Shown here: positions 22,091 through 32,046 of the stretch, one piece after another
Numbering within the stretch: the first letter of the stretch is position 1
Layout: each line of letters starts with the position of its first letter
Source of the DNA: Chinchilla lanigera
Lineage: Eukaryota > Chordata > Mammalia > Rodentia > Chinchillidae
Direction of reading: 5' to 3'
DNA length: 64,000 nt
NCBI RefSeq assembly: GCF_000276665.1
Contig: NW_004955481.1
Coordinates: 3,778,154 to 3,842,153, forward strand
Position numbers and translations under genes: made by a program
The notes under the pieces: generated by a model
The model's input: only the letters and a program-made list of their open reading frames with translations
Told to the model about the DNA's origin: nothing
Databases searched by the model: none

Positions 22091-22112
22091 AAGAAAGAAA
22101 GAAAAAGAAAAC
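21840..22112 (+). repeat. Long polypurine tract, (GAAA)n with 30-bp higher-order unit
   Basis: About 270 bp of near-uninterrupted purine: GGAA units (21,860-21,950), then GAAA tetramers. A 30-bp block (GAAAGAAAGAAAGAAAAAGA-type) repeats at 21,961-21,990 and 21,991-22,020. All reading frames here are low complexity. Confidence 0.95.
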
Positions 22113-22122
22113 AAAAGAGATA

Positions 22123-22268
22123 TTGCCAGGCATGGTGGCACATGCCTGTAATCCCAGTACACTCAGGGATGAGACAGGAGGATCCGCAAGTTTAAGGCCT
22201 GCCCTAGCTACATAGTGAGTTCAAGGCCAGCCTGAACTACATAGTGAGACTCTCATAAAAAAAATTTT
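22123..22268 (+). mobile_element. B1-like SINE
   Basis: Complete copy immediately after the purine tract. Confidence 0.9.
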
Positions 22269-22305
22269 TTTTCTAAATATGAAGTTACCAAAAATCATTG
22301 TTAGA

Positions 22306-22466
22306 CAGACCAGCTTGCCTATAATCCCAGCTACTAAGGAAGCTGAGGCAGGAGGACCTCAAACTGAACGATAGCCTGGGAAACTCAGCAAAACTCTGTC
22401 TGAAAATGGAATGTAGTTCAATGGTAAAGTGTAGATCCTGGATACAATTCCAACCACTAAAAAATA
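22306..22466 (+). mobile_element. Old B1+ID dimer
   Basis: CCCAGCTACTAAGGAAGCTGA B1 half, then GGAATGTAGTTCAATGGTAAA ID half. Confidence 0.78.
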
Positions 22467-22571
22467 TAAATAAGAGCTGTATATGTTTTAGAATAAGCCC
22501 TTTTTTCCACTGGTCTTTTCCCTGAGTGCATTCCTAGTTGTGTCACTTTCCAAAGGAGAAGCATCCTAACA

Positions 22572-22650
22572 TACTTATACATGTACATGTACCAACTCAA
22601 CACAAGGAAATGTAAACATTATGCACGATGAACATGTACTAATAGAAAAA
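22572..22650 (+). mobile_element. L1 3'-terminal fragment
   Basis: ATGTACATGTACCAACTCAAC and ACATGTACTAATAGAAAAA match the L1 termini at 13,150-13,215. Confidence 0.75.
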
Positions 22651-22765
22651 CCACTTCTAACTCAAAATAGCCTACATACTCAGACCAATCTTCTTTCTGA
22701 GTTTCCTATACAAAATAAAGTATGCCACTCTAATGCGTCCACCTCAGCAATCCAGAAACTCTTTT

Positions 22766-22866
22766 TTAGCTTTTTTTTTTGGTTTTTCTCCGGTACCCGG
22801 AACCGAACCCACGACCTTGCGCTTGCCAGGCAGGCGCTTTGCCGCTGAGCTAAATCCCCAGCCCCT
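22766..22866 (-). mobile_element. ID-like SINE, TSD gcaatccagaaact
   Basis: Young copy; TSD gcaatccagaaact at 22,748-22,761 and 22,868-22,881. Confidence 0.95.
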
Positions 22867-23019
22867 CGCAATCCAGAAACTTGAAAGTTCTTTTTTGACA
22901 TCTCCCTTTCCCTCACTCAACCGAATCTATCACTATGTCTCATAGTTCCGTCTTCCTAAATTTTTCTCAACTTAGACCACTTTCTTCCATCACCACAATC
23001 ACCTCTTTATTTTTAAGTT

Positions 23020-23310
23020 ACCACTTTATCTCACTTGGGCTATTTACTGTGTAACAATCTCTTAAATGGTATCCCTGCATACACTCTCAGTGTCCCTCCA
23101 ACCCATCTGTCTATTACAATGAGAATGATCTCTAAAAATGCAAACTGGATTATGTTATTCCCTTTGTTTAAAAGCATTCAATGCCTTCACACTGCATTTT
23201 GGTTGAAACAAAAATCTTTAATCGAAGTCCTAGGAGTTATATGTTCAGACCCTACCTATATCTTTAGTTGCATCTCAGTCTCCTGCATCACACTCCCTCC
23301 TCCTTCCATA
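23020..23310 (+). repeat. L2-type LINE relic
   Basis: CTCTTAAATGGTATCCCTGC, GAGAATGATCTCTAAAAATGC, ATTATGTTATTCCC and CATTCAATGCCTTC follow the order of the L2 3' region as remembered. Confidence 0.65.
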
Positions 23311-23514
23311 GAACCTTTAACACATAGCACTTAACACTAATTAAGAATTCTATTATCTATCATATACTGGTTCCTTTTCAAAAAAGATTTCTTAGAAAAT
23401 CTGTGAGTTGATGGTTACATTTTTTGAGGACTTACTTAGGTGGAGCTAAGGGGGGAAAAAAAAGTCACATTAACTAATTCTACACACAATATACAAAATA
23501 TAACTCTACATCTA

Positions 23515-23642
23515 ATATACTGTGTAACCATGGGAAAATTTTAATTGTCTGATTTTAGTTTTCTTATCTCTGAAATAGGGGAAATAAGAAGTAATTATGT
23601 CATGGAGGTTCTGTGAAGGTTAAATGAAATATATGTAAAGAA
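23515..23642 (+). repeat. MIR-like ancient SINE
   Basis: GTGTAACCATGGGAAAATTTT, TTATCTCTGAAATAGGGG, TCTGTGAAGGTTAAATGA: the MIR core and 3' part. Confidence 0.75.
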
Positions 23643-23742
23643 ACATAGTATTTCATGTGAAACTTCTCACTTCTTTCAATTTCTGGTTATTATCTCCACT
23701 GACAAACTCCTCAACCCAATGTCTTCCAGGCACAATTAATTC

Positions 23743-23780
23743 TGTGTGTGTGTGTGTGCGCGCGCGCGCGCGCTCACACA
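23743..23780 (+). repeat. (TG)8(CG)7 alternating purine-pyrimidine tract
   Basis: Thirty-one consecutive bases alternate pyrimidine/purine, first TG then CG, followed by CTCACACAC. Strong Z-DNA-type composition. Confidence 0.95.
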
Positions 23781-23807
23781 CTACTCCCATATGAATTCCT
23801 TATACTG

Positions 23808-23964
23808 CCAGGCAAGGTGGCGCACTCCTATAATCCCAGCACTTGGGAGGCTGAGGCAGAAGGATCACTGCAGGTTCAAGACCAGCCTGGGCTACAAAGT
23901 GAGCTCAAGGACAGCCTGAACTGCATAGCAAGACCCTGTCTCAAAAAGACAAAAAAAAAAAAAA
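23808..23964 (+). mobile_element. B1-like SINE
   Basis: Near consensus; flanks gaattccttatact / gaattgcttatact. Confidence 0.94.
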
Positions 23965-24221
23965 GAATTGCTTATACTCAATTAACACCTACATGATCTC
24001 ACTGTACTAAATTTTTTGTACATCTATCTTTCCTTATCACTGGATCAGAATAATAAAAGCTAACACAATTACTAAATTTAAGTAGGAAAATGTACAATAT
24101 TAATGGTCACTCCAATACTAATTTCAAAGTTTTGAAAAGTCATGAAGTTATTCAGTTGAATATTACATCAAAGTTGATTATATCCCAAGACTACTGCTAC
24201 ACTGTATTCAATAATTTCTGG

Positions 24222-24322
24222 GCTGGACAGGGATACAGCTCAGTGGTGCAAGCACCTGCCTGGCAAGTGCGAAGGCAAGAGTTCAATTCCCGGTACCACA
24301 AAAAAAAACAGAAAACAAAAAA
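24222..24322 (+). mobile_element. ID-like SINE, 'ccagggata' subfamily
   Basis: GGCTGGACAGGGATACAGCTC; A-rich tail. Confidence 0.9.
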
Positions 24323-24505
24323 AGAAACAGTAGTTTCTGGGTAGGAGAAGCTAAGGATAATATACAACTATCTTTGAAGTATTTCCAACATGACAGTCTC
24401 CCTATCAGTGAACTAAATTGGAAGTTAAAAGGAGCAACAATTTAGAATATAATTTAGCCTGTACCACATCATACCAAACCTGAGTATAAGCAACAAAACG
24501 TATTT

Positions 24506-24592
24506 TTTTTTCAGTACTGAGGACTGAACCCAGGGCTTACACATACTAGACCAAGGGTTCGACCACTCAACTATATCCCTAACCCTAGACCA
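24506..24592 (-). mobile_element. Old ID-like SINE
   Basis: CAGTACTGAGGACTGAACCC ... CTATATCCCTAACCC. Confidence 0.8.
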
Positions 24593-24667
24593 CTTTAAAT
24601 TATTCAAGAAAAGATATATCTGTTCTCACTTATCTCCATAATAAGTTCCACTACACACAGAAATCCA

Positions 24668-24762
24668 AGGGGCTGGGGATTCAGCTCAGCGGCACAGCGC
24701 CTGCCTGCCAAGCGCAAGATCGTGAGTTCAATTCCCAGTATGGGGGGTGGGGGGGAGCAGCA
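24668..24762 (+). mobile_element. ID-like SINE with G-rich tail
   Basis: Body near consensus, but the expected A-rich tail is replaced by GGGGGGTGGGGGGGAG. Confidence 0.92.
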
Positions 24763-24941
24763 CATAGAAATCGACTTTTAAACTGAACTGCTAAGCATTC
24801 TGCCCTCCCTATTGCCTCCAAAAGAAAACACAGAAGCTCCAAATATAGATGTTACATTTCTTCCTTTCAATTACTATACAATTGACTAGACCCCCTCATT
24901 AATAAATATTTGGAGGAGAAAAAAAGAAAACCAACCCTTTT

Positions 24942-25050
24942 TTTTGAGAGAGGACCTCCCTGTGTTGCCCAGACAGGCCCTAAACTCCTGGACTTAGACA
25001 ATCATTATACCTCTGCTTCCCCAGAATTGGGATTATAGGCCCAACTTAAA
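24942..25050 (-). mobile_element. Old B1-like monomer
   Basis: TTTTTTTTGAGAGAGGACC ... GGGATTATAGG. Confidence 0.7.
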
Positions 25051-25091
25051 CCTTAAAATTATTGTACGTCAAATTAAAAAAAGAAAAAAAG

Positions 25092-25290
25092 ATGACCAGT
25101 GTGGTAGCGCACACCTGTATTCCAGGCACTCTGGGAGGCTGAGGTAAAAGGATTGCAAGTTCAAATGAAGGCAAGAGAATGAAGCCCTGTGTCAAAATTG
25201 AAAAAAAAAATTATTTTAAGTGTTGGGAACAGAAATCAGTGAGTTCTGGGTTCAATCCTCTCTACTGTGGAGAACAATGATAAAAAGAAA
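25092..25290 (+). mobile_element. Old B1+ID dimer
   Basis: B1 half to 25,198; decayed ID half with GAGTTCTGGGTTCAATCC. Confidence 0.7.
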
Positions 25291-26190
25291 AAAAAAATAC
25301 AAACTCTTTTTTCTTTTTGGTTCAAATAGAAAAAAAGATTCCTAAGTTTTCTCAAAGCTCAATATATAGTTTTTCTTTTATATTCAAGTAAATTACAAAA
25401 TAAAAACGAAATTTTTTCTTCCTGTCAACAAGACTTTGTATATTGATTAGATCTTAGCAACAATTTCTTTCAAAGTAAAAATAAGGGACATTGTGTGACA
25501 GATATAAATAAGCTCAAAACTTTAGAGATACATTAGATTTTGACATCTTTTAAATCAATACGTATGTTAAGGTCAAGAACCTAAAGTGCTGAGTGGTTTG
25601 TCTAAGGTCACAAAACTGGAACTGTATTACTAAGTGCAAGGTGGTATCCTGAATTAGATCCTTAAACAAAAAGAATATTAGCAGATGGTTTAACATTCTA
25701 TCATTGTTAACTTCTTAGCTTTCACAAATATCCCATTTTTACTTAAATTGTTACCATTAGAAGAAGGTGGGTGAAAGATACGAGAACTGTGTACTAGCTT
25801 TACAATTTCTGAGTCTAAAATTATGAAGTAAACATGAAAGATTTATTTGAAAATTTTAAAATAAGTGATTTCAAATCCAAAATGCTTGTTTCCATACAAA
25901 ATCCCAAATATAAAGGCATTAAGTTCTAAAACTAAGTATACACAGATAACAAAATATAGGATACCTCCTCTTATAACAGCCCTTGACCAAAAACAATTAA
26001 AAGAACTCTTCCCTATTTTTGCTTAGTAAGAAACAGAACATTCAATTTTTACTATATTCCAAACATTCTGCTCATTTAATTCTCGTAACTGTTTTAAAGT
26101 AATTATCAAGTCAAATTAGGCTCAATTTAAGTAACTTTCCCTGCTATGTAACAACTACATTTCCACTATACCTCATGGTTAATTTTCTCT
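25291..26190. other. Repeat-poor AT-rich DNA
   Basis: About 900 bp with no young SINE. Possible MIR relics, reverse strand, at 25,565-25,650 (AAGGTCACAAAACTGG) and 26,040-26,150. No exon recognised. Confidence 0.5.
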
Positions 26191-26194
26191 ATAT

Positions 26195-26410
26195 TACACA
26201 GGCATGTTAGCATCCTTTATGTATGTAAAGGAAGAAGTATTTCTTACTAAATTTTATAGATTTAATATCCACAGTGTTTTTCACATCAAAACGTTCACTG
26301 CCAATCTCACTGTCACTGTTTTTGTTCAAGGCTCTGTTATCCCTTGTCTGAAATCCTCTCCAACAAGCATTTCAATCTTCAATCTTCTCCTTTAGTCTGT
26401 TCTGTATACC
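26195..26410 (+). repeat. Possible L2-type relic
   Basis: TTCAAGGCTCTGTTATCCC and CTGAAATCCTCTCCAAC recall the L2 3' region. Confidence 0.4.
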
Positions 26411-27000
26411 TGTAAAGAACAATTGTTTTTTGGCTTTTCAATATCTATTTCTAACTTTTGAATGGTACCAAATTGCTTATTTGGAAATTAATTCTTCTCT
26501 TCCTAGGTACTCCTCATAGGAATCAGTAGTTTTCAGAAATTCTGATTACTGAGCAAAATAACATGTATGGAAGCTGGCACCTGCCTGGCAAGCACAAGGT
26601 CCTGAGTTCCATTCCCAGAGCTAAAAAAAAAAAAGTATAGAAGAAAATGGTTGGTGCTCATTCATCCTAGTGATACCCTGATTAGACTGTCTGTTTACTC
26701 TTGATATTGAGATGGAAGCAGCTACCCTACAGTGGCTTAGGGTTGGTGAAGAACTTAATAGCCTTATGATAAATTCTTTTTTGCTTAAGACTGTATCACT
26801 TTTCTGCTTTCAAAGACCCTAATGAATATATCATCCCTGATCACATAAGATCTCTAAGGCATTTTTAAACCATTACTCCATATTCCCACTCACGGCTCGT
26901 AACATCCCAATTTTATAATCTTTTTCCAGTGTTAATTTTCAGAGTTCTCCTGATACAGATCCAACTTACATTGCTAAAACTCATTTTGCACTGATGGTAT
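26411..27000. other. Mostly unique DNA with an ID-like 3' fragment
   Basis: ID-like 3' fragment at 26,566-26,637 (CACCTGCCTGGCAAGCACAAG). The rest is unassigned. Confidence 0.55.
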
Positions 27001-27004
27001 TATA

Positions 27005-27475
27005 CAATATGTACAGATCAAGTACCCCTTATATGAAATCCTTAGGACCACAAGTGTTTTACATTTCAGATTCTTTTGAGATTCTGGAATATTAGCACAT
27101 ATACAATGAGATATTTTGGAGATGGAATCCAAGTTTTAACAACAAACTCATTTGTATCTCATATATACTTTAACAAGTTGTATAGGTAACATTTTGTTTG
27201 TTTGTTTGTTTGTTTGTTTTTTCTTCTGGTACCAGGAATCGAACTCACAACCTTGCGCTTGCCAGGCAGGCACTGTGCTGCTGAGCTAAATCCCCAGCCC
27301 CTGTATAGGTAACATGATACAATATTTTTAGTTCATCTGCATTTTGACTGCAATCCATCATATGAAGTCAGGTATGAATTTTCCACTTGCAGCATCATGT
27401 TGGTACTCAAAGTTTTAGATTTTGGAGGATTTCGGATTTCCAATTTTCAAACTGGGGATGCTTAAGTTTGATGTT
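27005..27475 (+). mobile_element. Tigger/MER2-like DNA transposon fossil
   Basis: GATCAAGTACCCCTTATATG, GAGATATTTTGGAGATGG and terminal TCGGATTTCCAATTTTC plus GGGGATGCTTAAG recall the MER2/Tigger type. Split by an ID-like SINE. Confidence 0.6.
27194..27301 (-). mobile_element. ID-like SINE, 14-bp TSD
   Basis: (TTTG)n tail on the + strand; TSD tgtataggtaacat on both sides. Confidence 0.95.
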
Positions 27476-27817
27476 ATTCACTCACATTATACCCTATCAC
27501 ATTATACTATCCACAAAACCCTATCCTCAAAACCCTATTTTATCCATTCTATTTAATTGTTCCCTTGAATGTAAATTATTACTCGATTCCACTAACTGGG
27601 ATACTGTGGGGGAAAAAATCCATTTTATCTATTTTACTACATATTCTGTATTCTTATTTCTATGAGTTACATTCCTTCACACTCCCAAAGGCAAAAGAGG
27701 GAGCGGGAAATGTGTCAAGTGAGGGGGAGAAGTAAGGTCATAAGCTCACATTAAAATATTTTCAAAGTCTAATATTTTACATTTGAAATCCAAGTGAACT
27801 TTGTACCCTAGAGCAGC

Positions 27818-27872
27818 ACTATCCAGTAGAACTTTCTGCACTAGTGACAGTGTTCTAAATAAATCTTGTGCT
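27818..27872 (+). mobile_element. hAT-like DNA transposon fossil, left part
   Basis: CAGCACTATCCAGTAGAACTT is the terminus of a common mammalian non-autonomous hAT-like family (MER3-like from memory; name uncertain). Continues at 28,433. Confidence 0.65.
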
Positions 27873-28242
27873 TGAGTCCATATTAAGTGAAATAAATCAG
27901 ACACACGTGTAAAATATCACCTTGTTTCTCTGATGTGAGAAACCAAAAGTGTAAATAAGGACCAAAATGTATAATACATATTGTGAAGTAGGAGGAAAAT
28001 GTTCAAATGGGAAGGGGAACAAGTGAGAGGGAAATAGGAAAGAAAAGAAGGGAAAATTTTAAAAAATGAGAAAAGAAGGAAAACACGTAAACAAAGCTTT
28101 GTAAATGGGGAGGGGAGGAGAGAGGTTACAGGGAGGGCAGGAGAATTTGGGGAAAAAGTTATATCACGTACAGGTACAAATTCTCTATGATGAATGTGAC
28201 TGTTATGTGTATCTAAAATGTACTAATAAAATCTAATTTAAA
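27873..28242 (+). mobile_element. L1 3' end inserted in the hAT-like fossil
   Basis: Starts ATTAAGTGAAATAAATCAGAC and ends at the ATGTACTAATAAAATC terminus. A perfect 16-bp TSD, aaataaatcttgtgct, lies at 27,857-27,872 and 28,433-28,448, beyond two SINE pieces that follow the L1. Confidence 0.88.
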
Positions 28243-28244
28243 AA

Positions 28245-28318
28245 TAAAGCCCCTGCCTGGCAAGCATAAGGTCCTGTGTTCAACTCCTAGTACCAAAAAT
28301 AAATAAATAAATAAATAA
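28245..28318 (+). mobile_element. ID-like 3' fragment
   Basis: Starts at GCCCCTGCCTGGCAAGC; (AAAT)n tail. Confidence 0.85.
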
Positions 28319-28401
28319 TTTGGGGGGGTGCTGGAAATCGAACGCAGGACCTTGTGCTTGCCAGGCAGGCGCTACACCACTGAGCTATACCCCCAGCCCC
28401 A
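28319..28401 (-). mobile_element. ID-like SINE
   Basis: GGGGGTGCTGGAAATCGAACG ... ATACCCCCAGCCCC; an older form. Confidence 0.88.
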
Positions 28402-28432
28402 ATATAAATAAATTTTTAAAATAAACTAAAAT

Positions 28433-28612
28433 AAATAAATCTTGTGCTGCCCAATATGATAGCCACTAGCCACATGTGGCTACTGAGTATTTGAAATGTA
28501 GGTGGTACAATCAAGGAACAGAATTTTATTTAATTTTTATTACGTTTAAATTAAGTTTATGGTAGGTAATGGCTATAATACTGGATGGCTCTGCTCTAGG
28601 ATATAATTTATT
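28433..28612 (+). mobile_element. hAT-like DNA transposon fossil, right part
   Basis: TGCCCAATATGATAGCCACTA and the palindromic AGCCACATGTGGCT, then the closing ATGGCTATAATACTGGATGG. Collinear with 27,818-27,872 once the L1 is removed. Confidence 0.68.
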
Positions 28613-28732
28613 TTTTGCTTAACTGTAAAATAATCCAGAAAAATATCAAGTTACTTAGGAACTTCCTTTATCTTACTAGGATGCCACACCAGAATAACTG
28701 ATTGTGAAAATGAAATTTAAAATTCTTAACAG

Positions 28733-28836
28733 GGGCTGGGGATTTAGCTCAGTGGCAAAGTGCCTGTCTGGCAAGCGCAAGGTTGTTGAGTTCAATTCCT
28801 GGTACCAGAAGAAAAACAAAACAAAACAAAAAAAAA
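28733..28836 (+). mobile_element. ID-like SINE, TSD aaaattcttaaca
   Basis: Near-consensus body, ACAAAACAAA tail; one extra T (GTTGTTGAG). Confidence 0.94.
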
Positions 28837-29225
28837 TTCTTAACAACATATACAATTTTCCCTTCTATTAAGGGCCTCTTACTCTATTTAACCTCTGATG
28901 TAACTTGAAAAATGGACTGCCTCCACAGATATGCAGTTCCATAAGCACAAGACTTGGATAGCAGAGTACAAATTGAATTTCAGCACTAATTCATCTGTTT
29001 AGCCAGATGTCCTGGAGTTATAGCTACACATCTCCACTATATTACATCTTTCCTCTAGCCTTTTACTGTAGCTTAGAATGCCCCCTTTTCACCTCTGGCT
29101 CAGCAAATATTTCCTACATGTCCTTTTAGACTAATATATTTATTCTGCTTCCCAAACCCCAATATGTATTCAGAGTCCTTCCTCTCTTTCCGCAACTTAA
29201 GGATATCTGCATGCAACAAACTGGT
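28837..29225. other. Unique DNA, no gene seen
   Basis: CACCTCTGGCTCAGCAAATAT could be old L2 but is too short to call. Confidence 0.45.
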
Positions 29226-29227
29226 TG

Positions 29228-29337
29228 TTTTTTTTTTTTAATAATTTATTTATTATTTATTTTTGTTAGTACTGGCGATTGACCAGGCCCATACACATGC
29301 TAGGTAAGTGCTCTACCACTGAGGTACATCCCTTGTC

Positions 29338-29377
<40 letters not shown>

Positions 29378-29500
29378 GTATCTATCTATCTATCTATTTT
29401 GAGACAGATTCTCACTAAGTAGCCCAAGTTGGTCTCAAACTTGTAACCCTTTTGCCTCATCCTCCAGTGTAGATGGGATTATAGTGTGTGCCATGGCACC
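29228..29500 (-). mobile_element. Old ID+B1 dimer with an expanded linker
   Basis: ID half to 29,337; B1 half from 29,398 (TTTTGAGACAGATTCTCAC). The linker between the halves has become a tetranucleotide array. Confidence 0.8.
29338..29397 (+). repeat. (CTAT)n microsatellite
   Basis: About fifteen tetramers with one GTAT interruption near 29,377. Confidence 0.97.
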
Positions 29501-29696
29501 CAACTCATACTGGTTTGTAATTGTTGCTTTTCTACACTGTTTCCCTGCTCAGGACAAATATACTTACACATACAGGTCACTTTTTCATCTTTATATTTTC
29601 ACTTACTAGACAGTACTTAAACACAGCAGGTTTCACATTAATGTAACCACATATGACATTGATTCTTTCCTATGTAAAACACATTAACAGTAAACC

Positions 29697-29776
29697 AGGC
29701 TGGGGAGGTACAGTGCTTCCCTAGCATGCATAAGTCCCTCAGTTTGATTCCCAGCATACCAAATTAGATAAACAAA
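29697..29776 (+). mobile_element. Old ID-like SINE
   Basis: AGGCTGGGGAGGTACAGTGC ... TTGATTCCCAGCA. Confidence 0.82.
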
Positions 29777-29936
29777 CTTTAAATCAATATTAACAGAATC
29801 TTAATTTCACTTGGTTTTAGACTACAAGAACAATATTTTCAAATATAATTTTTAATTTGTTAATATCTCCCCTAAAGTAAAAATTTTAAAGTGAACCATA
29901 AACTGTGTAAGAATTCCTATATAAACCAAAGCCAGG

Positions 29937-30048
29937 GGGGGCTGGGGATTTAGCTCAGTGGCACAGCACCTGCCTGGCAAGCGCAAGGTCGTGAGTTCAA
30001 TTCCTAGTACCAGAAAAAACCAAAACCAAAAAAAAAAATAAAATAAAA
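29937..30048 (+). mobile_element. ID-like SINE
   Basis: (AAAAT)n tail; TSD ataaaccaaagccag on both sides. Confidence 0.95.
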
Positions 30049-30101
30049 TAAACCAAAGCCAGTAAGTACTTACTAAGAAATTAAATGATCTAACTTTTAT
30101 T

Positions 30102-30190
30102 TATTTTATTTTTCAGTACCAGGAATTGAACTCAGGGCCTCACGCTTGCCAGGTACACGCTGTGCTGCTGAGCTATATTCCCCAGCCCTG
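30102..30190 (-). mobile_element. ID-like SINE
   Basis: TSD gatctaactttta; older body. Confidence 0.9.
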
Positions 30191-30243
30191 ATCTAACTTT
30201 TAAATAATTATACTGGGGGGAAAAAAAAAAAAAAAGAAAGGAA

Positions 30244-30342
30244 GGGGCTGGGAAAGCTCAGCGGCACAGCGCCTGCCTGGCAAGCGTGAGGTCGTGAGTT
30301 TGATTCCCAGTACTGGAAATAATTAATTAATTAATTAATTAT
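30244..30342 (+). mobile_element. ID-like SINE with (TTAA)n tail
   Basis: Lacks GATTT after CTGGG; flanks aattatactgg. Confidence 0.92.
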
Positions 30343-30482
30343 ACTGGTAACTACTACTTGCTTTTCATGGAGACAAACCAGTATATCTTAATAGTACATT
30401 AATCTTTAATACAGGAAAAGTAAAAATTATATAAATAATCTATGATGAAAAATTACAAGCACAATAAAACTTAAAATATTCA

Positions 30483-30572
30483 GGGTTGGGGACTGAGCTC
30501 AGTGACATATGTGCCTGCCTGGCAAGCACAATGTCCTGAGTTCGATTCCCAGTACCAAAAAAAAAAACACCA
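30483..30572 (+). mobile_element. ID-like SINE
   Basis: GGGTTGGGGACTGAGCTCAG; poly(A) tail. Confidence 0.9.
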
Positions 30573-30673
30573 AAAAACTCTCAACCTACGCAAGTTGTTT
30601 CATACTTCAAACTTATTTTTTTTAAACAGTAAAAAGAGAAACTAAAGGTCAGCAGTCAATGAAGAAAACTTGT

Positions 30674-30872
30674 AGCCAAGCATGGTGGCACACATCTGTA
30701 ATTCCAACATTCTAGAAGGCTGAGGCAGATGCATCACAAATTAAAGCCCAGTCTGGCCAATTTACCCATTTAACAAGACTGTCTCAACACAAAGAGTAAA
30801 AAGGATTGGGGATGCAACTCAGTGTGAAGGCCTTGGGTTCAGTCCCATTACAGCAGTTTTAAAAAAAAAAAA
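30674..30872 (+). mobile_element. B1+ID dimer
   Basis: B1 half, then GGATTGGGGATGCAACTCAG and GGTTCAGTCCCA. Confidence 0.82.
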
Positions 30873-31040
30873 AAACTTTTTTTTTTTTTTAAGTCTTTTT
30901 GAGGCAGGGTCTCACTATGCAGTTCAGGCTGGCCTTACGTTCACTTTGTAGCCCACGTTGGTCTCGAACTAGCAACAATTCTCCTGCCTCAGCCTCCCAA
31001 GTGCTGGGATTACAGGTGTGCACCACCACTCCTGGCAAAA
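30873..31040 (-). mobile_element. B1-like SINE
   Basis: Tail-to-tail with the preceding dimer: poly(A) runs directly into poly(T). Confidence 0.92.
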
Positions 31041-31745
31041 CCAAAAACTTTGACAGGTAATCTCACACATGACATAAAATTAGACATTTCCTACTACTGT
31101 CCTTATTTTGTCCTTCAGAAAACAAAACTTCCAAAGAAACATATGTAGCCCAGCCAACACCTATACTGTAGGCAATCAAGGAGATCTATATGAGTTTATT
31201 TCTCTACCCAGTATAGTATTTCTCTCCTTTCCAGAACAAACATTACTGTGTCTCTACACAGATGAAGATTAAATAACACAGTGTGTGATTTGTAAGTTCT
31301 TACTTAGAAGCAAGTATGAGACTACATGCTTATTAATATGGTCCATAAAAGTTTTCTGTCTTCTAGAATTTTCTACAATATACAAATCACATAATGAAAA
31401 GTTTAAGGATTTTTAAGTGCCAGAAAGGAACACCAACAAGCCACTTAAGCCTCTGAATTGCAACTTTATCCAAGTATTTATATTTATTATAATAGTAATT
31501 ATCCTTATAAAAATAGCTGTTTCCATGAAAGAATTACATGTAATTATTTCAAATAATGCTCTTTTACTAAAGTAAAGTGATGGCACCTCACTGAAGTACT
31601 GAATACACTGATATTTAATTTTATAGTGCTATATACTGATTATAAACTATCCTAATGGGTTCATTTATAAAAATTCCTATATTTGAGGTAAACTATTCTG
31701 TTAGTTAAACAGTAATTTCAAAGATATACTTCATTTATCTCAGGA
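31041..31745. other. Unique AT-rich DNA, no gene seen
   Basis: 700 bp free of young repeats. No open frame of note, no exon recognised. Confidence 0.55.
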
Positions 31746-31762
31746 CACAAAAAGCTTAAATT

Positions 31763-31854
31763 TTGTTTTTTTTTTCTTCCGGTACCACTAATCAAACTCA
31801 CGACCTTGTGCTTGCCAGGCAGGCGCTGTGCCACTGAGCTAAATCCCCAGCCCT
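31763..31854 (-). mobile_element. ID-like SINE
   Basis: TSD approx aaagcttaaattttgt / aaacttaaattttgt. Confidence 0.93.
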
Positions 31855-31889
31855 CAAAAAACTTAAATTTTGTATTCACCAAAAAAAGT

Positions 31890-32046
31890 GTTAAAAGGGC
31901 ACCAAGATGGCAGAGGGGTAAGCAGCAGAGAAAGAGCCTCTCTGAGTGTTGCTGTCCACACGCTAGAATACAGCAACGTAAAGACAAGAGGGAAGGAGAT
32001 GGATACCCGGGACCCAGGAAGGAAATAAAGCATGAATTGAACCCCA
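31890..32046 (+). mobile_element. L1 5'-UTR-like start
   Basis: AAGGGCACCAAGATGGCAGAG followed by CAGCAGAGAAAGAGCCTCTC resembles the start of mammalian L1 5' UTRs (a YY1-type AAGATGG close to base 1). It ends abruptly against the ORF2 3' sequence near 32,046; ORF1 and most of ORF2 are absent. Confidence 0.6.

Noticed and set aside
21581..22195. 193-codon reverse and 125-codon forward frames
   Set aside because: Ser/Phe/Leu- and Lys/Glu-rich products of a (GAAA)n tract and flanking B1.
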